Assembly (NCBI GenBank): GCA_963922455.1
Contig: CAWUIO010000002.1
Span: 82,950-146,949 of the forward strand
DNA: 64,000 nt
Source of the DNA: CAWUIO01 sp963922455
GTDB taxonomy: Bacteria; Bacteroidota; Bacteroidia; Cytophagales; Microscillaceae
Reading direction: 5' to 3'
A model generated the notes under the pieces. That model saw nothing but the letters and a program-made list of their open reading frames with translations. It was not told the origin of the DNA and made no database searches. Positions 8,639 through 15,956 of this stretch are shown piece by piece. Both the position numbers and the translations under genes were made by a program. Numbering within the stretch: the first letter of the stretch is position 1; the number at the start of each line of letters is the position of its first letter.

Positions 8639-11600
8639 ATGCTAGGAAATTTAATCGCAAAAATACTCTCTGGATCAGCGGTCGGATATATCACCAATTA
8701 TCTGGCTATCCAAATGTTATTTCAAGAGTATTTTAAAATTCGTTTGGGCTCTCGTAGCCTTCCTGGATTAGGAGGGGTAATTATTAAAGAAAGAGCCGAG
8801 TTTGAAAGCCAAATATCCCACCTGGTAGAACGCGACGTGATCCATCATCGGGCCTTAGAGGAGCAAATTCGTAAACCCGAATTTGGCCAGATCCTAGCCA
8901 AAATGATCGAGGGTTTTCTGGAAATCCAACTAATGCAAAGTTTGGGCGATGATAAGGTCTTAGAAGATATTCCAGGATTAGACCAAACCTACCGCAAGCT
9001 TAAAGAAGCAATGGCCCCTTTCTTGGCAAAATTCTCCAAAGAATTGATCGAGGCAAGCCTGCCAGACATCATGGACCACCGCGATGCATTACTCCACCCC
9101 CTACAAAACTTCTTAGAAGTGAGTCTCCAAAAGAGTGGAGAAGGAATAGCCAGTACAGATTTTGCCAATTGGCACTCCCTTTGGCAATCCTGGATGGAAC
9201 TATGCCCCCAGGATGTTTTGGGTGAGGCCTTTGTACGAGGTTTAGATAAGGGCCAGCAAAGTTTTTTTAAAAACTTCCACGAGAACCTTCGCCACAATTA
9301 CGATGCAAGCCTCAAGCAGCTTATAGAGAAGGCCCATGATGCCTTAGACCTGAGACAACTGTGTCATAACATTGCCGAAGCCTTGGCCCAGAAAAATCTA
9401 AAAGACATCTTTGGTGAGCAAAACCTGCACGCTTTACCTGAAGGTATTTTACAAGAAGTTCAGGCCTTGCTCGACTCAGAGGTAGGAGAAGATGTCGTAA
9501 GAATTTTACTCAAATATTTGCTTAATGTACTGCACGAAGAAGATTCTTCTCTATTTGAGTTAATCAGCGATGATTTGAAGTTAAGGCTGGAGGCTTTTAT
9601 CGCCGATCAATTACCAGATTTGATGGAGACGCTCATCCAGTGGATTCGGGAGCGAAAATTCAAGTTGGAACTTCTCATTGATAAGGCTTTTGAGGCAAAT
9701 GCTAATAACTTTGGCCGCTTCCTTGTGCAATTGCTTATTGGAAGCGTCGGCAAATATGTGGGTATCGAGAAAAAACTGATCGGGGAGATTGAAAAGCGAG
9801 ACCCCAAAGAATTATCCCAGCAACTGAGCGATCAGCTCAACACTTTTTTGCAAGAAAACTCGATCGGGGAGATCATCCAGCGCTTTGATAGCCAAAAAAT
9901 AGTAGATTCGGTCAGCCCCATACTTTTAAACAGTATCCGGGAGACCTTGCCCGGAGTAAAAACCTTAAACCTCTCCGGCATCCTTAACCAGCCCCTAGGC
10001 AGTTGGATTTCGGCCGAAAGACTGGACCAAGCCTTGTGGAACCAGGTTGAAAAATTACTGCGTACCGACTGGAAAGAAAAGTGGCTCTATCAGGAAAGTA
10101 GTAGCCGTTTCCTTAGAGATTTTCTTCATAAGCAAATTCATATTTACGCCACCAAACCTCTCAAGGAGAGCCTGGGAGAAGATGCCTCCAAGCTTTCGCT
10201 AAGTCTCCAAAAACGGGCCGCGCAATATCTACAGGATGAAAAAGAATCCATCAGCCGGTATTTACTAAAAGAAGCTAGCCAGTATTTGCAAACGCGTTTC
10301 TCAGCAAGTGAGCAAGAAGTTTTACTCGAACAGTTACCCGAGTTGAATGCTTGGCTCTTGCTGCAATTAGATGAACAATGGGAATCGCTACAAAATAAGG
10401 CAGTCAAAGAGCTCATTGAATCGGTCCCTCGAGCCGAAAATTGGGAGAATAGACTTTCAGATACCTTAAAAGCCTATCTTATAGACAATCTTCCCGATTT
10501 GATGAAAGGGAGGGTTGAGGCTTTGGTACAAGACAACCTCGCTAAACAGCCGGATACGAAATTGCGGGATATGGTGCACAAGGCCATGGGGGAAGAACTG
10601 AAACCTCTGAGTTATTTTGGAGCCATTTTAGGTACGATTGCGGCTATTTTAATTTGGGTTTTCCCTCCGGTTTCGGATACAGCCAGTAATTTTATTATTT
10701 CAGGTTTGGCCTTTGGGATAACGGGCTGGGCCACCAATTGGCTGGCGATTCGCATGCTGTTCCGGCCTTACAATCCGGTGATGGTTTTGGGGGGCAAAGT
10801 TCGTTTGCCCTTTACCCCAGGGGTAGTAGCCCGTTACAAAGCCCGTTTTGCCAAAAGTATGGGGCGTTTTATTGGGGACCGACTGCTAAATGAAGAAAAC
10901 CTCCGGCAATCATTTTCTCGTAAACGAGAGGATTTGGAAGCAAGAATCAAAACCGAGTTCCGAGAAAATGATTTTCAAAAGCTAAAGGATTTGCTCCATC
11001 AACAAGAAGGGCGCTTGAGTACCTGGGCCCAAGAAAAAAGCATGGATTTTCTAAGATCAGATTTAGAGAAAGAAGATGGTAAAATAGCGCTTGCCCTTAA
11101 GAAATACCTTAAAAACCCTCCTCTCGATAAAATAGAACCCAGCCTTCTTGCCGAACAGCTCCTGCACTTAGTCCAAGATCCTGAACAAGTGCAAGCTTTA
11201 CTTAGCCATCTTCTTGAGCCGCTGCTTAAAAAAGATGCCGCATTAGAAGATTGGATGCCAGAAAGACTCCAAGAAAACCTGCAAATTCGTCTTCAGAGCC
11301 TCTTGCTCAAAGAAGGTGACAAGCTAATCAGACAACTAGATCGTGATCATATCATGGACTGGATAAAAGCGTCTAGCTTGATAGAAAAAATGGAAGAATG
11401 GTTACAACAGAATATCAAGTGGATTCTCAACCTACAACAAGAACACGATTTAAAAGAACGTATTTTTGCCTTCATCACAGAAAAACTTAAAAGCCAAGCA
11501 GTACAAGATCAAGTTTTTGATGCAATCAATGGGCCTTTAAGCAAGGAGTTTGGTCAAGAAAAACCCCTCAAAGAGCTTTTTGGGGGACGTTGGATACCCG

Positions 11601-12781
11601 TTTTGGAAAGTAACCTAAACCGGATCTTAGAAGGCATCATCCATATTGCCGTACAGTATCTCAAAGACAACCGAGACTCCATAGCGGATAAGGTATACCA
11701 GGATGCCGCCAATCAATCCAGTTTGGCCTGGACCTTTAAAAATGCCATTAAAGGAGGTACCTACGAATTGATAGACCACGGCATTCCCGAGTTTTTGTCG
11801 GAAGAATTGGATAGCCTACAGGGGATGATCCGGACTAAAATCAAAAGTTTAGAAGAACAACCCTTGGTCACCAATCAATTGATTGCTTTAAACCATGAAA
11901 ATCTAAGACTACGGATCGGCAATATTTTAGAAAACTTCCAATTGCAACGCAAAGTCCGCCAATTGACGAACCTTCTTTTGGAGGAACGGATATTTGCTAT
12001 GCCCCTCAAGCGTTTTATCCGGGATGATGCCTCCACGCTTTTGGAGAATATTAGCAATTTCTTAGACCCCGAACTAGAGCTCATCCGGTCGCACGGTTTA
12101 GAAAAAATACATACAGAGGCCGTACAGGCAGAATTAATTGCCCCACTCTCCAAGGTCTTGTGGCAGATTTTGTCACAATACGCGAAGAGTTTACGGCCCT
12201 CGAGTTTTGAGCCTTACTTCCCTCCCCATTATGTAGAAATACTAAGCCAGAATCTGCACCGGCATATGGTACTTGCCCCCGCGTTCCAAGATTTTTTAAT
12301 TGAATTAATGCCGCAAACCTTGGACATAGCTCAGGCCGCAGCCGCCGAACCGGGAGCCCACTTGGATGCTTGGAATGCCCAATTAAGAAAGGTTTTGCTG
12401 CTATGCTTGGAAAAGCACCAAGAGTCCATCCAGCATAATTTATCGGAGCTAGTAGGCAAGGGCTTACAAAAATTGCCCGAGGCCTTGGCACCCGAAGCCC
12501 TAGACTCCTTTATGGATACCCTGAGTCAAGCGGCATTTAATACTTTAGAAACACATCTTTTGGATTTGATACACTCGATTAGCTTCAAAGAAATTGTGGT
12601 CCGAGAGATTGCCCAGATGCACGCCCAGCAATTGGAGAAGCTATTTTATGGCTTTGCCCGGAAGTATTTTAAATATCTAATTGGCTATGGTTTTGCCTTC
12701 GGGCTTATCCTGGGCATATTAATTGACTACGTTGTTTATCAACTGATTAGCCAGATTGGTATTTTCAAAGTGGGCCCATAA
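8639..12781 (+). CDS. Giant tandem DUF445 membrane protein
   Basis: A 1380-residue protein made of two DUF445-like units. Unit 1 begins at the N-terminus with SAVGYITNYLAIQMLFQEYF. Unit 2 begins near residue 650, with two membrane helices followed by GITGWATNWLAIRMLFRPYN and LPFTPGVVARYKARFAKSMG. Both share the G-x-x-TN-x-LAI-x-MLF signature. The rest is very long, amphipathic, Leu/Glu/Lys-rich helical sequence, and a C-terminal helix hairpin (about 1340-1375) is hydrophobic. Usual DUF445 proteins (YheB/YjiN type) are about 375-450 residues, so this is a duplicated and expanded form. The shape suggests a membrane-anchored helical rod. Function is unknown. Confidence 0.8.
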   Translation: MLGNLIAKILSGSAVGYITNYLAIQMLFQEYFKIRLGSRSLPGLGGVIIKERAEFESQISHLVERDVIHHRALEEQIRKPEFGQILAKMIEGFLEIQLMQSLGDDKVLEDIPGLDQTYRKLKEAMAPFLAKFSKELIEASLPDIMDHRDALLHPLQNFLEVSLQKSGEGIASTDFANWHSLWQSWMELCPQDVLGEAFVRGLDKGQQSFFKNFHENLRHNYDASLKQLIEKAHDALDLRQLCHNIAEALAQKNLKDIFGEQNLHALPEGILQEVQALLDSEVGEDVVRILLKYLLNVLHEEDSSLFELISDDLKLRLEAFIADQLPDLMETLIQWIRERKFKLELLIDKAFEANANNFGRFLVQLLIGSVGKYVGIEKKLIGEIEKRDPKELSQQLSDQLNTFLQENSIGEIIQRFDSQKIVDSVSPILLNSIRETLPGVKTLNLSGILNQPLGSWISAERLDQALWNQVEKLLRTDWKEKWLYQESSSRFLRDFLHKQIHIYATKPLKESLGEDASKLSLSLQKRAAQYLQDEKESISRYLLKEASQYLQTRFSASEQEVLLEQLPELNAWLLLQLDEQWESLQNKAVKELIESVPRAENWENRLSDTLKAYLIDNLPDLMKGRVEALVQDNLAKQPDTKLRDMVHKAMGEELKPLSYFGAILGTIAAILIWVFPPVSDTASNFIISGLAFGITGWATNWLAIRMLFRPYNPVMVLGGKVRLPFTPGVVARYKARFAKSMGRFIGDRLLNEENLRQSFSRKREDLEARIKTEFRENDFQKLKDLLHQQEGRLSTWAQEKSMDFLRSDLEKEDGKIALALKKYLKNPPLDKIEPSLLAEQLLHLVQDPEQVQALLSHLLEPLLKKDAALEDWMPERLQENLQIRLQSLLLKEGDKLIRQLDRDHIMDWIKASSLIEKMEEWLQQNIKWILNLQQEHDLKERIFAFITEKLKSQAVQDQVFDAINGPLSKEFGQEKPLKELFGGRWIPVLESNLNRILEGIIHIAVQYLKDNRDSIADKVYQDAANQSSLAWTFKNAIKGGTYELIDHGIPEFLSEELDSLQGMIRTKIKSLEEQPLVTNQLIALNHENLRLRIGNILENFQLQRKVRQLTNLLLEERIFAMPLKRFIRDDASTLLENISNFLDPELELIRSHGLEKIHTEAVQAELIAPLSKVLWQILSQYAKSLRPSSFEPYFPPHYVEILSQNLHRHMVLAPAFQDFLIELMPQTLDIAQAAAAEPGAHLDAWNAQLRKVLLLCLEKHQESIQHNLSELVGKGLQKLPEALAPEALDSFMDTLSQAAFNTLETHLLDLIHSISFKEIVVREIAQMHAQQLEKLFYGFARKYFKYLIGYGFAFGLILGILIDYVVYQLISQIGIFKVGP

Positions 12782-12830
12782 ATTGATATTTTGAAGAATT
12801 ATGCCTAAATTTCTTTCAAAGTAAAGGTTT

Positions 12831-13490
12831 ATGATACGTTTTAGACCTCGTTTTGCAACCAAGTTATTCGTGTTTTCAGGTATTGCTCTAGCTAGTGTTT
12901 TGGGCCTTGTCTTAGCCAGTGATTGGTGGATTGAATTAAGTGTACACTCTTGGGTGTACAGCAACGTTCAAGATGTGCCTCACAATCGGGTTGGACTGGT
13001 ACTGGGTACCAGTAAAAAACTACGCAACGGACATACCAATTACTATTTTAAGTATCGCATGGATGCGGCCGAAGCTCTTTACAGGGCAGGCAAGATTGAT
13101 TACATTTTAGTGAGTGGTGATAACGGTACCCTCAGCTACAATGAACCACGCGATATGAAAAAAGCGCTGGTCGCCAGAGGTATTCCTGATGAAGCCATCT
13201 ATTTAGATTATGCCGGGTTTCGCACCCTAGACTCGGTTATTCGGGGTTTGAAGATCTTTGGCCAAAAATCCATCACCATCATTTCTCAAGAATTTCACAA
13301 CAAGCGGGCCATTTACATTGCGCGAAAGCACGGAATTAAGGCTATTGGCTACAATGCCCGAGATGTTAATGTACAAGATGGCCTAAAAATCCAACTCCGC
13401 GAAAAACTAGCCAGAGTCCTGGTTTTTATTGACCTCTATATTTTGGATACCCGTCCCAAGTTTTTAGGGGAGAAGATTAAGATTGGTTAG
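12831..13490 (+). CDS. SanA/YdcF-like DUF218 membrane-anchored protein
   Basis: A 219-residue protein with one N-terminal membrane anchor (about residues 12-29) and an extracytoplasmic DUF218 domain. Family features include GLVLGTSK near residue 57, ILVSGDNG near 95, an EPRDMKKALVARGIP segment and SITIISQEFHNKRAIYIAR near 150. SanA proteins influence envelope permeability and vancomycin exclusion in enterobacteria. The biochemical activity is not firmly known. It starts 50 nt after the DUF445 gene in the same direction and may share its transcript. It converges with the FkbM gene, leaving only 6 nt between. Confidence 0.82.
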   Translation: MIRFRPRFATKLFVFSGIALASVLGLVLASDWWIELSVHSWVYSNVQDVPHNRVGLVLGTSKKLRNGHTNYYFKYRMDAAEALYRAGKIDYILVSGDNGTLSYNEPRDMKKALVARGIPDEAIYLDYAGFRTLDSVIRGLKIFGQKSITIISQEFHNKRAIYIARKHGIKAIGYNARDVNVQDGLKIQLREKLARVLVFIDLYILDTRPKFLGEKIKIG

Positions 13491-13496
13491 GCTCTT

Positions 13497-14270
13497 TTAA
13501 GCGTTTCCCTTCACCAGGGAAAAGTATCGGAAACGGTCTTTATAAATGACCCGGTATCCGTGCGATTCCAGTTTTTGGAGAGAGTGTTTAATGCGTAATA
13601 AGTTTTGATACGTGGAGCGCTCTTGCTCAAAATGATACTCTAGGTAGATGGTGCGTATATCGAGGTTTTCTTCCAAGATATTGTCTACTACTTCATATTC
13701 TGCCCCTTCTATATCCAGCTTAAAGAAATCAATATGCTCGTGCCCTAGTTCACGCATACACGTAGACAATTTTCGGGCATCTACCTCAATATAATTTTCT
13801 TTGGACCTAGCCCGGGTAATAGAGTGGGAAATAAAGTGTTCTTCTTCAGGTTGGTAAAAACGAATGGAAGTATCTTCCTTCCACAAGGCTTGGGGGATAA
13901 AGGTAATCTTTTCCAGGATTTGGGGAGTTGCTTGATATGGGCTTTTCTCGGCCGAATAAAATTCCTCCCCTTTCTCTACGTGGGCTTTAAGCTGCTCAAA
14001 ATGTTGTATGGAGCCAGGAGTTGGGTCAAAGATGTACACTTTACACTGGTATTTACGGACAATCTCAATATCAAAATGTAAATCGAGTCCTGCGCCAACC
14101 GAGTAAATAATGGAATGCGCACCTATATGATTATGGGGAGCTATGGCAAAACCATAATCTGTACCAATTTTTTCAACACCCTGGGGAGGCGTTTGCACTT
14201 TCAAGGGGTGGTTTAGCTTAAAATAATTTTTGATCAGGAAGTTCTTTCCTAGAGTGAAGATATTATTCAT
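13497..14270 (-). CDS. FkbM family SAM-dependent methyltransferase
   Basis: The domain has the FkbM pattern. A SAM-binding stretch VGAGLDLHFDIEIVRKY is followed by the acidic strand VYIFDPTPGS, and the FKLDIEGAEYEVVDN motif lies near residue 190. Such enzymes usually methylate hydroxyl groups on sugars or secondary metabolites. The frame is open to an ATG at 14321, but I prefer ATG 14268-14270 (MNNIFTLGKNFL), giving 257 residues. No glycosyltransferase or biosynthetic cluster lies beside it, so the substrate is unknown. It is a lone gene on the minus strand. Confidence 0.82.
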   Translation of the reverse strand: MNNIFTLGKNFLIKNYFKLNHPLKVQTPPQGVEKIGTDYGFAIAPHNHIGAHSIIYSVGAGLDLHFDIEIVRKYQCKVYIFDPTPGSIQHFEQLKAHVEKGEEFYSAEKSPYQATPQILEKITFIPQALWKEDTSIRFYQPEEEHFISHSITRARSKENYIEVDARKLSTCMRELGHEHIDFFKLDIEGAEYEVVDNILEENLDIRTIYLEYHFEQERSTYQNLLRIKHSLQKLESHGYRVIYKDRFRYFSLVKGNA

Positions 14271-14321
14271 GCTCAGTATATACCTAATTGGCTGCAAGTT
14301 ATAAAAATAAAGACATTTCAA

Positions 14322-14448
14322 TCGGGCCGCTTTCTTTTAAAATCAGTAATGAAGCATGCTACTTAAGCGGGGCAAGCCGGTTTGAAAAGCTCAATTTTAC
14401 CCTATTTTTTAAGCTTCCCCCCCTCATGAATTGTAAAAAAGGATTTTA
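14322..14448. other. Leader of the FkbM gene
   Basis: AT-rich upstream sequence of the minus-strand methyltransferase gene. It holds a 17-base block, GGGCAAGCCGGTTTGAA (14370-14386), that recurs with one change upstream of recQ at 41127-41143. No gene is seen. Confidence 0.3.
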
Positions 14449-14579
14449 GGGGCTTCCCCGCGCGATGAAGTAATGGCTCAGCTTGGAGTATGTGGCGCGC
14501 GCGGGTCGGGCTGTCACTACTCGCTGCCTCTACGCACTGGGCCAACACGAGCTCAAACAGGCCGTTCCATCCCTAAGCT
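14449..14579 (+). repeat. Structured dispersed repeat, copy C
   Basis: P1 is GGCTT with AAGCT, in which one pair is G-U when read on the plus strand. P2 is CCCGCGCG/CGCGCGGG and P3 is CTCG/CGAG. It lies between two minus-strand genes and is antisense to both, one of three copies not found just after a same-strand stop codon. Confidence 0.82.
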
Positions 14580-14602
14580 GAAGAAGAAGAGAGAGGAGAG
14601 AT

Positions 14603-14640
14603 ATGGGAGCCGGGAGCCGGGAACCGAGAGCCGGGATGCG
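14603..14640. repeat. Degenerate heptamer tandem repeat
   Basis: Five consecutive 7-base units follow GGGAGCC with small changes: GGGAGCC, GGGAGCC, GGGAACC, GAGAGCC, GGGATGC, then GGG. A purine run (AAGAAGAAGAGAGG-like) immediately precedes it. It is non-coding and sits between repeat copy C and the DUF5615 gene. Confidence 0.75.
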
Positions 14641-14837
14641 GGACTAGAGCCTCCCCATTCGCGGGCCTTTGGGCTCCTAAGAAAATGCTTTGGCCCCTGG
14701 CCGGTGTCCTTCCTCTAATATGGATACCAATACAAAAAGTGAAGTATGCTAAAATTCAGTTAGTTAAAATAACAAGGTACAAATACGGTACAAAAAATGA
14801 AGTGGAAAAAGAACCAAAAAAAGAGTAAGAAACAGAC
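14641..14837. other. Non-coding stretch downstream of the DUF5615 gene
   Basis: A GC-rich part (14641-14720) is followed by an A-rich part. I see no gene, terminator or clear structure that explains it. Confidence 0.35.
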
Positions 14838-15173
14838 TTATTTGCTTTCTTCTTTTAACTCCAAAACTCCGGGCACGAGCGCATCCTCTTCAATCAGTTG
14901 CTTAATTTTAGGTAGGAAGGGTTTTAAACTTTCGTAGTCATTGCCTGAGGCGTGTATACCTATGAGGGGTATAGTATATTTTTGAAAGTTTTGCTGATGG
15001 GCAATGTTTTTATCAAAAGTGAGAAGTAAGTTGAAATCATCAGCGATCATCAAACGGAGCAGCTCTCCATTGGTTTTCCCATTCCAGCCCATATCCCGGA
15101 CGGTATAGATTTCATAATCGGAAAAATCACCCTTGAGCCTTTTAGGTAGATTTTCGTCGATAAATATCATCAT
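14838..15173 (-). CDS. DUF5615 PIN-like protein, probable toxin partner
   Basis: A 111-residue protein with the DUF5615 pattern of PIN-like nucleases. FIDENLPKRL at residues 4-13 carries the first acidic cluster, VRDMGWNGKTNGELL follows, and LLLTFDKNIA at about 50-60 carries the second Asp. DUF5615 proteins pair with DUF433 antitoxins in VapBC-like modules. Here the start overlaps the end of the DUF433 gene by 32 nt, antitoxin first, the usual order. The acidic residues expected for metal binding appear intact, so the toxin could be active. That is inferred from family knowledge. Confidence 0.75.
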   Translation of the reverse strand: MMIFIDENLPKRLKGDFSDYEIYTVRDMGWNGKTNGELLRLMIADDFNLLLTFDKNIAHQQNFQKYTIPLIGIHASGNDYESLKPFLPKIKQLIEEDALVPGVLELKEESK

Positions 15174-15393
15174 AAATCACTTTGAAGTTATCTGCTGTGA
15201 GCAGCTTCTCGGCCAAAGCCAAGACGGTTACCGCCTGTTCCCGGCTAACCGTAGGAAAATCATCTAAAAACGCATCTAGGGATATGCCTTTCTCCAGGTG
15301 ATGGAAGTGGATTTCCACGGGCACCCGGGTACCCTTGAATACAGGGGTGCCTCCTAATATGTCTGGGTTGGTATGGATAACATCTACGGACAT
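15142..15393 (-). CDS. DUF433 antitoxin-like protein
   Basis: An 83-residue protein with the DUF433 signature: an IHTNPDILGGTPVFKGTRVP stretch near residues 6-25 and a helix-turn-helix-like SLDAFLDDFPTVSREQAVTVLALA region. The family has a winged-helix DNA-binding fold and commonly acts as antitoxin and autorepressor of the following PIN-like toxin. It overlaps the DUF5615 gene by 32 nt, showing translational coupling. The palindromic island upstream (15464-15578) is a candidate control region, but that is inference. Confidence 0.78.
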   Translation of the reverse strand: MSVDVIHTNPDILGGTPVFKGTRVPVEIHFHHLEKGISLDAFLDDFPTVSREQAVTVLALAEKLLTADNFKVIYDDIYRRKST

Positions 15394-15463
15394 AGGAATT
15401 TCTTTTACTCAAATATACTCAATGTGGATAAATTGTGCTAAGTCCTCTGTTTTTGAAACTCCA

Positions 15464-15578
15464 CAGTCGCGACGCTCTTGCCTTATGAGGAAACTCTTCG
15501 GCCTCTGCCCAAGATTAGGAGATGGGTATCGGCCAGAGGCCTTTACTAGGACGCCACGAGCCTAGAGCCTCGCGACTG
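15464..15578. repeat. Palindromic GC-rich island upstream of the DUF433 gene
   Basis: CAGTCGCGA (15464-15472) pairs with TCGCGACTG (15570-15578). The flanks extend this into an imperfect 17-bp arm. Inside is a second inverted pair, GCCTCTG (15501-15507) with CAGAGGC (15534-15540). The GC content stands out from the surrounding DNA. No convincing protein is encoded on either strand. Confidence 0.5.
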
Positions 15579-15641
15579 AGGGGGATATCCCTCAAGGTTC
15601 CTTGCCTTCGGCAGACAGCAGGGACGCTGTCGCTAGGACTA

Positions 15642-15673
15642 GGCACAAGCAGCGCTTCGCTTATGCTTGCGCC
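15642..15673. repeat. Hairpin in the non-coding island
   Basis: GGCACAAGCA (15642-15651) pairs with TGCTTGCGCC (15664-15673), leaving one mismatch and a 12-base loop that can pair further. It belongs to the same unexplained GC-rich island as the 15464-15578 palindrome. Confidence 0.45.
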
Positions 15674-15787
15674 AGATGGGTTTTTGTTTAATTTATTGAC
15701 TATCAAGGGTTTGTTTTGATTTGCCAGTAGACAATCTTAAAACTATTTACCTCTCTGCTCTTAATCCCTGATCTCTCCTCTAAAGTA

Positions 15788-15922
15788 GGCTGAGGGATAG
15801 AGCGGCATGTCTGAGCTCGTGTAGGCTTTGCGGGTAAGGGCAGCGAGTAGCGAAAGCCCGACCCCACCCGGATACCCAAGGGTTCATAAAGGCACGATAG
15901 GTATACGGGTGGGGGCAGCCCC
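15788..15922 (-). repeat. Structured dispersed repeat, copy D
   Basis: P1 is GGCTG/CAGCC, a compensatory variant. P2 is CCCCACCCG with CGGGTGGGG, changed on both sides compared with other copies. P3 is CTCG/CGAG. On the minus strand its 5' end is 34 nt after the stop of the FN3/beta-helix gene, same strand. Confidence 0.85.
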
Positions 15923-15956
15923 TCCGCTTTTTAAGTGAAGGGGGCTGATAAATGGC

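Noticed and set aside
12081..12491. 136-codon minus-strand frame inside the DUF445 gene
   Set aside because: It is fully antisense to a long, well-supported coding region, contains no recognised motif, and codon use follows the plus strand.
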